Source: Stichopus chloronotus
Taxonomy: Eukaryota; Echinodermata; Holothuroidea; Aspidochirotida; Stichopodidae
Assembly (NCBI GenBank): GCA_021234535.1
Contig: CM037839.1
Location: forward strand, 25,097,196 to 25,161,195
Reading direction: 5' to 3'
Length of the DNA stretch: 64,000 nucleotides
Made by a program: the position numbers and the translations under genes. Numbering within the stretch: position 1 is the first letter of the stretch; each line of letters starts with the position of its first letter. Below the pieces are notes generated by a model. The model was not told where the DNA came from, searched no databases, and worked only from the letters and a program-made list of their open reading frames with translations. This document shows positions 1 through 12,800 of this stretch, one piece after another.

Positions 1-1353
1 TGATTCCTTGCTGAAGGCAGAAGGAATCTATGCGATGGTGATGTCGTGTGTGTGCGTGCGTGTGTGTGTGTGTGTGTATGTGACACTTCTTGTAAACACG
101 ATATCTCAAGAAGGGTAACCATGACTGGTGTGTGGGTTGGTCATATTGAGTAGATGATCCCTATTGTTTTTGGTGGAGTTCAAAGGTCATTTGGGGTCAC
201 CAGAGGTCAAAATGTGAAAACCTTGTAAACACGATATCTCAAGAACGGTAACTGTGACTGATGTCATACTTAGTGTGTGGGTTGTTCATATTGAGTAGAT
301 GATCCCTATTGTTTTTAGTGGAGTTCAAAGGTCATTTGAGGTCACCAGAGGTCAAAATGTGAAAACCTTGTAAACACGATATCTCAAGAACGGTAACTGT
401 GTCTGATGTCATACGTAGTGTGTGGGTTAGTCATATTGAGTAGATGATCCCTATTGTTTTTAGTGGCGGTCAAAGGTCATTTGAGGTCAACGGAGGTCAA
501 ACTGGAAAAACCTTGTAAACATAATATCTCCAGAAGGGTAACTGTGACTGATGTCATACTTACTGTGTGGGTTGTTCATATGAAGTAGATGATCCCTATT
601 GCTTTTGGTGGAGGTCAAAGGTCATTTGAGGTCACCAGAGGTCAAAATGTGAAAACCTTGTAAACACGATATCTCAAGAACAGTAACTGTGACTGATGTC
701 ATACTTGGTGTGTGAGTTGGTCATATTGAGTAGATGATCCCTATTTTTTTAGTGGAGGTCAAAGGTCATTTGAGGTCACCAGAGGTCAAAATGTGAAAAC
801 CTTGTAAACATGATATCTCAAGAACGGTAACTGCGACTGATGCCATACTTGGTGTGTTTGTTGGTCATATTGAGTAGATGATCCCTATTGTTTTTGGTGG
901 AGATAAAGGTCACTTGAGGTCACCCTGAGTCAAACTGTAAACACATTGTAAACACAGTATCTCTAGAAGGGTAAGTGTGACTGATGTCATACTTGGTGTG
1001 TGGGTTAGTCATATTGAGTAGATGACTTATATTGTTTTTGTGGAGGTCAAAGGTCGTTTGAGGTCCCCCGAGGTGAAAATTTTCTAGCACATTATCTCCA
1101 GAGGAGTAATGTTGACTGATGTCATACTTGATGTGTAGGTTCCCCATACTGGGTAGGTGATCCCTATTGCTTTTAGTGGACGTCAAATGTCATTTGAGGT
1201 CACCAAAATAAAGGTTATTTGGGTTAAAGGCTTATTAATGTGGTGTTTCAAGACCAGTAACTGCAGTTGATCTCATACTTGTCATGTGAATAATTCATGC
1301 TTGTTATAATATAACCATGTGGCAAGGAATCACAAAGCCTTTTGGCTTTCTGG
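1..1353 (+). mobile_element. Minisatellite-bearing non-autonomous element, copy A (HINE/Helitron-like)
   Basis: The element opens with TGATTCCTTGC, folds back on itself within about 25 bases (ATTCCTT ... AAGGAAT at 3-25), and runs through a (GT)n tract into about seven copies of a 144-bp tandem unit (roughly 100-1200). It ends with GCAAGGAATCA, a hairpin with AAAGCC (1334-1339) pairing with GGCTTT (1344-1349) over a TTTT loop, and a terminal CTGG. Subterminal inverted repeats, an internal minisatellite and a short hairpin just inside a CTRR-like end are the architecture of Helentron/HINE or Helitron-derived elements. That class is an inference; there is no coding capacity. The 5' end lies at the window edge, so it may be incomplete. 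Confidence 0.55.
100..1200 (+). repeat. 144-bp tandem repeat with clustered AGGTCA motifs
   Basis: About seven diverged units share the sentence 'ACTGATGTCATACTT ... TGAGTAGATGATCCCTATTG ... AGGTCAAAGGTCA ... AACACGATATCTC'. Spacing between equivalent positions (178, 320, 465, 610, 754) is 142-145 bases. The best units (610-649 and 754-793) contain four AGGTCA hexamers in the same direction, spaced by 1, 4 and 4 bases. Later units are degenerate. Confidence 0.9.
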
Positions 1354-2877
1354 TTGATTCCTTGCCGTAGGCAGGGGAATCTATGCAGTCCTGATGTCAT
1401 GTGTGTGTATGTGCGTGTGTGTGTGTGTGACAGTTAGAGAAGGGTAACTTCATTAATTTCATTTTTGGCATGTAGGTTGCCCATATTGAGTAAATGATCC
1501 CTATTGTTTTTGGTGTCCAAATCTTTCATATTAATGAGGTTATGGGGTAAAACATAAAAAATGTTAAAACTGCCATAGTTCCTTGTCCGTGGGTCAGATT
1601 TGTTTTAAACTTGATAAGGTTGTCTGTTATTAACAGGTTCACGACCCTGTTAAATTTAGTGCTTATCAGTAGAGAGGAAGGGATAATTTTTCACTATAAA
1701 ACAATAATAATAGCCTAAACATCATTATTGTGGTTATTATAAACTACCGTACAAATACTTATGGGGCTACATTGTGCAATTTCAGTTTTTGATTCCGTCG
1801 CGCACAGTTAACTCAATGGGATTGCTCCCTACAGTACTGCATTTGTAACTTAGTGAGTAACTTCTAGTGTGAGGGGCCTCGATGATAAGTTGTCCAGAGA
1901 GATAGTCTTGGTATGGGGGGTCTGGGTCATGGGATCAGATAGACCCCATGCATTGGAATGTTAATGGGTTTATAAAAAAATGAAGAAAATAAAAAAACCA
2001 TCTGTTCTGTCATTTATTTGGATAATATCAATATCCAGAGGAACAGCTGGTAGCAGAACAAGGTTTCTTAACAATCAAATTGGAGTGCTTTCAATCATAT
2101 TTCACAATGTCGGAAAGGATGGGGGAAGCAAAAATATTGAGGAGGAATCATAACTTAGGGTCAACTTACGAGGACTTTGAGTGTGTTACAAGCTACTTGT
2201 AACAAGGAAGAAATTATCGCAGAGTCGATAAAGGAAAATTTGCAAAAGGCAGAGCGCCAATTTGAGGCAATGGAAGAGGTTCATGCTGATCTGTCTAGGT
2301 TGTTGTCTGATGAAGCATTTGAGCATGCAGAAAGCTGGATGTTAGAATGCCAAAAGCATTAAACTGAGCAGAGGGAGGAAGCATTGAAAAAGTTGAAGGA
2401 GGAAATTGAGTTTCAAATTAGCGTTGGAATTACCTAAGGCAGAAATTCCACCATACGATGGAGACCCAAGAACATTCTTGTCCTTTATGAAGAATTTTGA
2501 GGTAAATATGGCAGACAAGCTGAGTTCAGATGAGGTAAGGTTGAGTTATTTGATTCAACTAACAACAGGCAAGACTAGAAGCAGCATTGGTTACTGTGTG
2601 TTTCTTGGAGCTCAGAGATAATGTTGACTGATGTCATACTCATACTGTACTTGATGTGTGGGTTGTATGGCCTGGGTAGGTGATCCCTATTGCTTTTGGT
2701 GGACGTCAAATGTCGCGGTAATTTTAGGTCACCAAAATAAAGGTCATTTTGGGTTAAAGGCTTGTGGTGTATCAAGAAAAATAACTGCAGTTGATCTTAT
2801 TCTTGTCATGTGAATAATTCATGTTTGTTGTAATAGAACCATGTAGCAAGGAATCACAAAGCCTTTTGGCTTTCTGG
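1354..2877 (+). mobile_element. Minisatellite-bearing element, copy B, interrupted by a BEL/Pao fragment
   Basis: A second copy of the same family begins directly after copy A (TGATTCCTTGCC at 1355, then a GT-rich tract near 1400). It ends with the same hairpin (AAAGCC 2858-2863, GGCTTT 2868-2873) and CTGG at 2874-2877. Its 3' part (2618-2877) aligns by eye with 1100-1353 of copy A. Between about 1600 and 2617 the family sequence is replaced by retrotransposon sequence, so copy B is a host for a later insertion or a recombinant. Confidence 0.55.
1960..2617 (+). pseudogene. Decayed BEL/Pao LTR-retrotransposon gag fragment
   Basis: Two short frames give a degenerate Gag. The first (2177-2362) is a charged helical stretch (KEEIIAESIKENLQKAE) that ends in a stop. 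The second (2406-2610, shifted frame) contains 'LPKAEIPPYDGDPRTFLSF', which fits the DUF1759-type Gag domain of BEL/Pao elements (a P-x-Y/F-x-G-D-P motif followed by an aromatic). A primer-binding-like stretch, TGGTAGCAGAACA, lies near 2049, so the sequence before it may be LTR remnant, although I cannot define LTR ends. A stop and a frameshift show it is dead. No protease, RT or integrase is present. Confidence 0.65.
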
Positions 2878-3474
2878 TTCTGTTTACAGTATAATGTGAG
2901 CATTCAGTTAGTCCTGTTGGGTTTAGTTAAGTTGATGTTATCTTATTATAACCTTTGAACCTCACAAAAACACAATTGGGTTCTTTCACCGGATATGGGG
3001 CATATGCACATCAGGTGTGAACTACAAATCACTGAGTTACCTTTCTCAAAATACAGTACCATGTTAACAAGCTAAGCTTCTTGAACACAAATACACACAC
3101 ATACATCCTGTTAAAGTAATCATGAAAGCATATGTTCTTTAAAACATCTTGCAAAACTACAGTAAGATTCACTTTTTCATGTTGATTACCTGTGCTGCAC
3201 CTGTTTATGGGAATTGTACTTGAATTCTCAGTGAGAGAAATCTTTCGTTTCTGTGATTATTGAACAACAGCCTGTCCAATATTCCACAGGCAGTGAAAAA
3301 AGTTTATGTTCTGAAAGGACATCAAACATGCATGAATTTTTTCACCTTCTTTTAACTTTCAAAATTGCTGAGAATAAGTACATAACAGTCAAGTTTCTGT
3401 CCTATATGTATATCAGGTTTGTCTGATATTCGCACTTTTTTCTCATTGCCCTATTGTTCCATTCCTTTTCACAG

Positions 3475-3570
3475 GCATTCTTTGCAGGAAAGCTGAAAAT
3501 TACAGGTAACATGAGCCTAGCCATGAGGTTGCAACAGATCATGCCAAAACATACCAAATCAAAGCTCTAA
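3475..3570 (+). CDS. SCP2: Sterol carrier protein 2 (SCP2 domain), C-terminal exon
   Basis: A splice acceptor (CCTTTTCACAG, ending 3474) opens 32 codons in phase 0 and stops at TAA 3568-3570. The peptide begins AFFAGKLKITGNMSLAMRL and ends in SKL. The AFF.GKLKITGNM..AM.L signature is the last part of the SCP2 lipid-binding fold, and the C-terminal SKL is a type 1 peroxisomal targeting signal. Family knowledge: SCP2/SCPx moves sterols and branched acyl-CoAs in peroxisomes, and the SCP2 domain also ends HSD17B4 and HSDL2. The wording here is closest to SCP2/SCPx as I recall it. Upstream exons are not visible between 2878 and 3474, so they should lie left of the window, making this a partial gene. 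A candidate poly(A) signal AATAAA is at 4043-4048. Confidence 0.85.
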   Translation, partial: AFFAGKLKITGNMSLAMRLQQIMPKHTKSKL

Positions 3571-5750
3571 CTGAAGAAGATGGCAGTGGAAGATAAGATG
3601 TCATTATCACTTCTTATCCTTTAAATAGATCTTGGTCAGAAAAAATGAAAATCCCTTTTACATTTAATATCTACCTGCTTCAGCTGTTGTTTGTCAGTTT
3701 ATCGTACACTTGACGACTTCTCAAAATTTAAGACTCTAACCCAAAAGAGGTTTACATTTAAATCTAGTATCCTAATTGTCTCTGAAAGTTTTCTTTATTA
3801 TTGCCTGTATGTGCAGTATAGGATTCCATAGCATTCAAGTACATACATGTAATTCGTCTACCATTTTTATGCACTTACAAACGCACGGTAGCACGATGCG
3901 CAGCGTTTTTTTATTACATGTGTGGGGGAAATATTTGTGATAAAATATCCAGCTGAGAAGTTTTGAGAATTAAAGAAAAACATTTTTATCTTCAAATATG
4001 GAGAATCATTAAAACAGCACTTAGACTGACTTTCAAGTTTGAAATAAACAATAGAAAAGCCAAACTTTACAAAAAGAAGGAAATTAAATATGGGGAAAGA
4101 AAGTCACTTGTTTTACAAAATTTGAGTTGAGACAGCTCATGATGGACTTTTAATTTTTTATTTAGTGTGTTCCAAGTGCTTATGCATATTAATGAGATTA
4201 GCAATCTGTTACTCTAAAATGGACAGTGACATGGCACCTTACCAACTATGTGATTATAAAGCTACATTGCAAGTAATTGCCCTGCACAGCCATGTCATGT
4301 CCAAACAGGTTTTATTTGGACATGTGCAAAAAAGACAACTTTTTTTTCTTCTTTAATATACTACATATATAACCTTGCCAACGTCAGCTTTAATACAGCA
4401 GCCTATTGAACTGCTGCAACATTTGTAGAATTGTTTGGATTACATCAGCAATCAAACAGCATTTTGCCGAAGTCTACTCAATCATTCAGAAAGTGAACAG
4501 GACAGTTTAAATCTTTTGCAAAAAACAAAGTTTAATCTGCCTGAAATTGTTTATTGATGGCCTGCAAAAGTGGTAAGAGGAAGAAGCATCTGTGGTTTAG
4601 CTGATGGTACTGTGCAATGCCTTTTTTTCTCCTTAGTAGAGGCTGCCAAACTTTTTCTCGGAGGAAACATTTAAGCCAAAGTTTCCAAGTAACTTTGTTT
4701 TTATTTTCGTATTGCTTATGTCAACCTGATTCTCCTTGCTGTTAGTTTCCATTTTTAGAGAGTACTCATCATACAGTATTTGCACCATTTTCACTTTATC
4801 CAGTAGTGTAAAATGGTTGCTCTTATGCCTTAGATTATTGATCTCAGCATGGTTTTTCCAAAAATAATGCTTACTTGCAAAAGCAGATTAATAAGGTTGC
4901 TGCTTTCAGTCACTGTCACGATAAGCAGCATAGAAGTTCCACAAATTGAAGTTTCTTTTATATGTGTTAGTTCAAATGTATAACAATTTTTTTGAGAGAG
5001 AGAATTCTCTCCACACGAAGATATATGTACATTTTCACTGACTACATAATTTTTCTGGTCAAGTATATGACCTCACATATGGTACAGTATGTGATTATCC
5101 TTTTGATGCATTTCAACTTTAAAAAGAGGTGTAGAATGTTGAGGTGATGATCATCAAGTCTGCTTGTTTTTGGTTGACATCATCTGTTTCAGTGGCTTAG
5201 ATTGAGGAGGCATTATTCCCTCCAAACTTGTTGACCCTCAAACATCGCCAAACTGGTGATAAGGGCAAAAGAAAAAAAATGAATGGGTTACTCACCTTGA
5301 TAATAATATGCTCTGGCTGTGGAAAATCAATCCACTGCAATTCATCAAGATAACTTCACTTTCAGTAATTTTTGATAAAGTCATATATATTGAGACAACT
5401 TATCTCGGCAATACATTATTTGTTCAAACGTCAGGGTATCTGGATGAACGATATTCATGAGGGATATTCCAGAGAATTAAAATTTGTCCATGTGCTATCA
5501 TGCTGTATGTACTGAGTTTGCAGCCAATTGTAAATTTAACCAAAGTATCTGTCATGAAAGAAGTACCCCCTGCTGATGCTAGAGAGAATATTTTTCAACT
5601 TACTTACACTTTCACCAAATGAATAATTGTTTTAAAAAGTGCTCCAAATTGATTAGACTTGATTATTCCTCTGGTTTTTGTGTGCGAAAATCCTTGTTGC
5701 TGAGAAACATGATTCACGTGATGTTGGTATTGAACTTTGTTGTTCAAGGC
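3571..5750. other. SCP2 3' UTR and flank, no further gene seen
   Basis: From 3571 to about 4060 this is the probable SCP2 3' UTR, with AATAAA at 4043-4048. Beyond that the DNA is AT-rich, with only short chance frames on either strand and no splice-bounded coding exon that I could recognise. Confidence 0.5.
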
Positions 5751-5768
5751 ACAAAACCATCATTTCCT

Positions 5769-6450
5769 GAATGCAGTACTTTGTGATATTTGTTTGATAA
5801 AGGATAATTGAAAGTCTGTGGTTGCAAGGTTTTATGTATTAAAATGGGATTAACCCCAGTTTTTTTGCATATTTTTTAACCAAAATTGCACATCTTGTAT
5901 GACTGCAATTAAGCCTGTTGAGTGTCATTTCCAGCTGTGTGGGGTGATTTACAGTCTCAAATTTTCCCTAGGTACTCGCAACACAAACCTGTGGTGGCAC
6001 CACGCTTAGTAAACAGGAGCCCCCCTAGCACAAGTTGTCAGCCCCCTTTCGAGCTAGAAGATGGTGCTCTGTAAGTTTCTTAGTGTCACAAAACTGCACT
6101 TGGGAACAAAGAAAGATGTTCTCTGACAAGGCCAGATGGTGCACAAGTTAGGCAGGCTTGTGTGGTTGTCAATTTCTGAATGCAATAATCTCTTGCATTT
6201 GCTTTATGACAGTTAATTGAAAGTTTGTGGTTGCAAGAACAAGGTCGTTGTTTGTATATTATGATGGGATAAATCCCAAGTCTAAGCTACATCTTTTAAG
6301 CATAGTAACACATCTTGTATGGCTGCTATTAAGCATGAAAAGTGCCTTTGCTAGTGATCAGGGGTGATTTAAAATTTCAAGCTTTCTAGGTACACTCTGC
6401 GCCATTCTGTGGTAGTGCTCCACTGAGTGAACGGAAGCCACACCAATAAT
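5769..6450 (+). repeat. Diverged direct duplication, about 405-bp offset
   Basis: Two copies (about 5769-6045 and 6172-6450) share blocks in the same order: 'TTGAAAGT.TGTGGTTGCAAG', 'ATGGGAT.AA.CCC', 'ACACATCTTGTATG', 'GGGGTGATTTA', and 'CTGTGGT.G..CCAC'. They look like one interspersed repeat duplicated in tandem. No coding potential or terminal structure is evident. Confidence 0.7.
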
Positions 6451-6499
6451 CGCCTACCCCAGTTCGCTCCCTCCCCCCAACAAAACCCTAGTTATGCCA

Positions 6500-9400
6500 T
6501 TGATCTGTTTCTACAAGAAAGAACACTTACTTGTGTAGTGATAGTCATACCCTGTAAACCTTAATAATTCTACTCCTTGTTTGACTGTTAACATGGAGTG
6601 TGCATAAACGGAAAGTGAAATGGCACTTTGCTGCAATTTGGTGTTGTCTTCATTGGCGATCATTCATTTTTTGATGGTGAATGTTTCCCTTTAAGTATTT
6701 TTGGTGCATTTCTTGAATATTGACTAAGTTTAACTGAAATATGGAAAAAATAAGTGTTGCAATATTACTCCAAGAAAGAAATAAAAAGCCTATAAAAAGT
6801 TGTTGAATCCAGAAGTTTGCTATTTTCACGTATTTACATATATGAATATCAACATATTTTGTCCTGTGATAAAACTGTACATATCTCATACTGTGGGCAT
6901 CACAGGATTATACAAGTTGCCTCCTTTCTCTTAGACAATGAAATTTGTACAACAAAAGGACCAACAAGTCTTCAAAATTACCAATTAAAATGGACAACTT
7001 GTTTTTAGCATTTGGTAGTAATTCGGTGATGCCACAGTACTGATTTCTAGAAAGTGCAAATTACACGTCAAACAGCAGTGGTAAACTTTGTGTTCTCTGA
7101 AACTTGAAGAAGGCAAATTCTCCTCCACACCTTCTGAACCTCACCTGCTATTTGACATCAGCCGTGTATTGTACTTTTAAGGTATTTCATGACAGCAAAG
7201 CTTAGACATTCTTGGCCTTTTCCTGTCTATGGCCTGTCGCTGAACTCAAGAGAAGGTTTATACTAAAGAAAGGTCTGTATTTGCACTAAAAAGAATCGTA
7301 TTTGAGGGTCAAATCTTTTAGAGAAAATTTCAAAAAAAGTACCAACTAAGGCTCTGTTTTCAACTTTTCAAATGACACTGAACCATTGCTATTCACAACT
7401 CTACACAATCAACAATAGGTTACAACTAGATGTAAATTGTTTCCAAATGTAGCTGCCATGTTGAAGAGAAATTAATATGGAGCCAAGATGGTCTGTACAG
7501 AAGAATTCTTTAAGATCCCTCTGTCATACAAATGCAATATAAATTAGAATATCTCGTGTCACAGAAAAAGGTGCAACTACATTAAAAAATTTTACACTTT
7601 GTGGTCAGTTTCACCAGAGATACTATATATGCCTCTTTTATACTTGTTAGTAAGAATTTATACTCCCCAGCAAAAGCAAAAAATACCAGCCAGTGATTTC
7701 TTGCTGATTCAACAGACGAATCTGAAACTCTGTAGTACAGAAATAACTGAACTGTTTCTGTAATTTTTAAGTAGTGATTTTCTCCCAAATTTTGGCAGAT
7801 CACATTATGATAGTTATCAACAAGAGGTACCATGTTTCCAGAAATTATCATTGTCTTAGGATTATTTGATAGCCAAGCTCAGGGTAAAACATGAATGACA
7901 CATTTCAACAACAAAATCAAATTAGGATGGTCTGAAAACACGAACAGTTAGTGGCATGTATCGTGATTTATTTTCAGTGAATTTGTAAGCATTTATATCT
8001 CAGAGCGATGCGCTTATAGTGTGACAATTAAGATAGATGTACAATTACCAACAACTTTTACTGATACGATAAAATGATGAGCAAAGACAAATAGAATGAT
8101 TTACAGAGTCAAGTAGATTACACAGGTACTAGTGATGCAAACAAATTGCAACCAGAGTGCCAAAAAAATGCTTTGCAGTTTTTGATGATGCAACCTGCAA
8201 CAGTCATGTGGCTCACAGTAATTAAAGGGATTTGCCACGGCAAAAGGCTGAATTTCATAAAACTTAGGGAAATTATTTCTCTTTACAATGGCAAAAAACC
8301 ATATCTCCATGGAATGTTCTGTTTGGAAGTTATGATTTTAATTAAATACATATTTCACAGTGGAACATTCCATTATTGGGGAATATGTGATCTCTCATCA
8401 GTTCAATAACTGTACTTGAACATTCTTTATAATATGGTTCTTTATAATCTGGCCTGCTGACATTTTGATAGCTTTAAACCTGTGACTTCTCTCCATGACA
8501 TTTTAATGTCAATCTACAGTAAAGCAAATCTCCTTTTGCGACTGGTATCAAATTTCAAAATTAACTGAGTACTTCAGTTTCGAACTAGGAATACAGATTT
8601 TGCAGTAATGTGCCAGTGTTAACTAACACTTTGTAACCTCGAGGCAACTGAAAATATTTCTTGATCATAACTGTCTGTATTCAAACAGCATTCAGTATCT
8701 TGAGTTATGAACAAAATATTAGTGTTGAATTGCAAGTGCCTGCAGTGAAAAAATACGAACTTGCATGTATAGAGGCTCATTGACTTGTTCTGTGAAATTC
8801 ACTTAATTTTTCTAAACTTGTCAAGTTTCCTTCACATATTAATGACAAACTAAGAGAATCCCATTGTTTGACATACAATGGAACATTAATGAGTGAGTAA
8901 TTAACAATTTCGTTTGGTTTTTGAAAATTCGTGACCAGAAAATGTTCACATTAAGTACTATATATATTCACATGAAACTACCAGTATACTTAAGGGTAAA
9001 ACATTTAAACAAATCAACAATTTTCAGAACTGTGAAACTTGACTAATTATGCTAATTATAAGTATTATCATGTGTTTATACCCTTCAAAATCACAACAAA
9101 CTTATTGATATCAACTCAATAAACACCAAGAGCTCCTTAACTTGTGAACATAATATTCATTTAGAATTATGCTATGATAACAGTGATGTATGCTACAATT
9201 ACATTTATGCAGGGTTCTAGGTAGACTATTCTGAGTAGTGGATGTAGTGCTTTGTCAGTGTAGTGTAATTAACAATCCCGGATCTCAGATGGTAATGCTG
9301 CAAACTTTTTTTGTACATTTAATTTTTGTCACAAATTAACTCATGTTGGTGTTTGACAATGAATTCCTGTGCAAGTTTGCTTTTGTAAAAAGTAGTTTGT

Positions 9401-9820
9401 CTAATATTGTGTATATTTGAATACTGTACAAAATTCTTGCAAATGAACCTAGTGTTTGGCACTCTGGAGGCTAGAATTGAATAGCTCAATTTAGTTAAAT
9501 TTTCCAACTAGGCATCAATTCATGTCTTATAATTCCTATGTCATGTTGCTTCATATCCCTAACTAAGGTCTCTTTATCATCTTGCCATAGGTCCAAATGA
9601 CAGGAAACTAAAGCCTCATAGCTAATGCATTGCAAAGCTTTGACAAATACTTGGACAAGGAAACACCTTAGCAAGAACAAAAGTGAGATGTCATTTTTAG
9701 CATAACCCTTCCTAAAAATTTGACCACTGTTACGGTACTCCACGCTGGATCTTCATCTACTGTGGATTGTTCAGAATAAGGATCTCAATGCATGAGTCTT
9801 GTTCCTGTTCCCCTTCCAAT
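6500..9820. other. Convergent intergenic region between SCP2 and BABAM1
   Basis: AT-rich sequence with scattered chance frames. A minus-strand ATTAAA (plus-strand TTTAAT at 9318-9323) lies about 500 bases past the BABAM1 stop and could end that transcript. I see no coding exon. Confidence 0.45.
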
Positions 9821-9821
9821 T

Positions 9822-12800
9822 TCATGGTTTTGGAAATATTGAATAGTTACAGACTTCCTGCAGTTGCCTCTGGAGTGGATGAGCAAGGAGCATTGCAAAC
9901 TTATCATAGACATGGGTGGTATTCCTTCCAACCTCATGGATGTAGGAGGTAGCCTCTTTATCCAGATTGAGAAAAACATCAAATATTTCCTGACATGCAA
10001 AGTAAGTAGAAAAGATGGAGAAACATGAGAGGAAGAAAAGAGAAGACTAGTGTAATTAACAAAATTAACACAAGTTTGCTCTTTAATGGCAGCACTACGA
10101 GGCTCATCGATGCAAAGTTTTGATGAGCCTTGAAGAGAAGCTTTGAACCCTCTTATTCGAGAGCAGTTTTATGATTTCTTATAACCCACACGCTCAAATA
10201 CCGCATACATTTGCTGCGAGCCAAACAACTTAATTACTGACTTGGGATTTGAAAAATAAAGCTCATATGAAGCTGATTAAATTGCCATGGAGCAGTTAGA
10301 AAATATTGCAGATGCTTTGACAGGACAATCACATAGCCACCAAGAGACTGAAAATTTCTTGATTAGTCACATAAAATGAAGCTGATATTGCATATATGAG
10401 AACAATGTGGTCTTGCATTTAACATGTCCAACACTGCTTTCACCAAGCAATCAGTAATCTCTTCTAACAACAATAAAATAAAACCAAATCAGGATATAGT
10501 ACCTAGCAGCTGGCTTTCAATAGTCAAAGGAAAATCTTGTATGATAGTGTGAATTTTTTTCCTTTAAGATTGGTGACTTAATTGAATTAGGGATCAGCCA
10601 CTAATCAGATCAGACACTGGATCTGGCAAACGTTTACCATTATGGATACAACACCAGATCAGCAATATTTGGCAAATTCCATTTGTTGATGTAAACCAAT
10701 ATTCAGCAACTTGACAACTTATCTACAGGGGATATATTAATCTGTAAACCAGAGAAGTAATTAGGAAATGCCCAGTGAAGGCTATTTTTCATCTGAAAGC
10801 TTAAAAAAAGGCACGACTGAGGAATGGAATTGGCTAATTTATTTGCATCACGAACCCATATAAAACATTGTATGAAATTATAGGATCATTATATATGCCT
10901 AACTTGGCAAAGGCGAGTGGACAATCGAAAATAGTTCGATATTTAAAGTGCTGGTTTCAACATCAGACCATGCTCAAAATTCCATACAGCAGATCTGTAT
11001 GTGTAGGCATGGCTCACAAGGTGTATGGATTAATATTTAGAGTACTCTGCACAATGATGTATAGGCACTGAGAGCAAAAAATACCAGAACTGATATTGCC
11101 AAATGTTGTGATAAACACATCAGCCATTGGACTGGCATCAAGAAACCACTTGGGTACTCCTAAATTGGAGGATCTTAAAGCTTGATACGGTAAAACTATT
11201 TGAAAATACAAGATGGCTGCTACAAGATGCAACAAACTCAGACATACTCATGAAATCAAATTCCCATTTATTACCATATTTCTTTTCCACATTATGGTCT
11301 TAATACAGACTTTTTATTTTAAGCTTCAAAAGCTCTGGACTAAAAATCAAAGCCCATACCCTGACTTCCATGGAATTATGTTAAACAATATTTCTTGTTT
11401 TGTTTGTCTTTACTTACAGCATCCTATGTGAACAAGCTTGTAAATGAGGTTGCGAAGGTTTAGCATTTCAATGGTTTCTGTTGAGTTGTTTTGGTCAAAG
11501 GTTCTGTTTTAGTTTCCCTCATTGAAAATAAAAGGTTGGTTGGAGTCAACAGAAAAACCTTTGGTATTGCACTTTAAGGAAGTATAAAAAAGCCCTGACA
11601 TTTCACTTCATAATTTGCAAAGGAAATTGGACTCTGAAACTACACTTGGAAGAAAGTTTCAAGCAGTAAAATAAAATACTTTGTCCTTTTTCCAGTTGGT
11701 ACCTACATCTTCTTTTCAATGATCAAAGAGAAGATCAAAAGTGCTAACTACTTACCTTGCACTTGTTTAGCTCAGTTGGAGGTTCATGTAAATAAAAAAC
11801 ATCAAAGAAGAAATAAGGTGACTCCATCAGTCTTTGTTGAGCCTGTGAGAAATGACAGACAGAAATACAAGGAACGTTTACAAAACGTCAACTTTTGGCA
11901 ACTTTTTGTTGATTAGACTGGCTCACACAAAAAAAATTAGAAGGAGTTCGTTCGATTGTGGTGATAGAGTAAAGATCGATTATACAGTACATGATGTCAA
12001 TGAAGGAGAGAGACAGTACAGTCGACTTACATAGTGTACTGAGCTAGAGGACACAGAAACATGTTGTCACTTCAACAGTACAACTTTCAGTGAAAGACTC
12101 ACCTGTTTTGTAACTTCAACTTTTTGAGAGTGCAGTTGAGGGTCAGGGGTCAGTAGCTAATGTTAATCAATCAGTGGATGTAAATCTGTTGCCATGTGCA
12201 GTACAGCCAATCCCATTATTGCCTTCAGGAGCATTTCTAAGTAACACTATGAGCTGTCTTGTTTTGGTAATATCTCGTGCAATATTGTCTATCAAGATTG
12301 AGAGGCAAGAAAGGGAGTGATAATAAATTGGCTGAGAAACTTGAAGGTGACCCATATTTTGAGTTGGCTATGATCTGGGGATACATAAGTGTATTTGCCT
12401 ATTAGCCTATTCCCCTCTTTTTACACCCTTCTCCAATGTGGGAGACATTATAGTGTGAGTATGTAAACTCCTGAGAAATTAATGTTTCCAAAAGATGATA
12501 AACATTCTTTTGTTTACCTCTTTTTCTACGTAATGATTCACAACATTTAATACAATACTTCTGCAATTTAAATACGGGTTAAATTATTTGTCAAACCTAC
12601 AAAGCAATAGCTAATCAACTCTTTGTCAAAACAGACTTACTTTGCTATCTCCTTCAAATGATGGTACGACATCTGACCTGCCATATATGAAAAGAGCACG
12701 GACGGTGAATGGTGGAGGAATGAGCTGTCTGTTTTCAACATCTGGAAGTTGGATGTTTTCATCTCTGTAATTTCAAATATGATAGGAATAGATAAATCTG

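Noticed and set aside
1..1353. CRISPR-like array
   Set aside because: The 144-bp units are contiguous tandem repeats without unique spacers and the host is eukaryotic.
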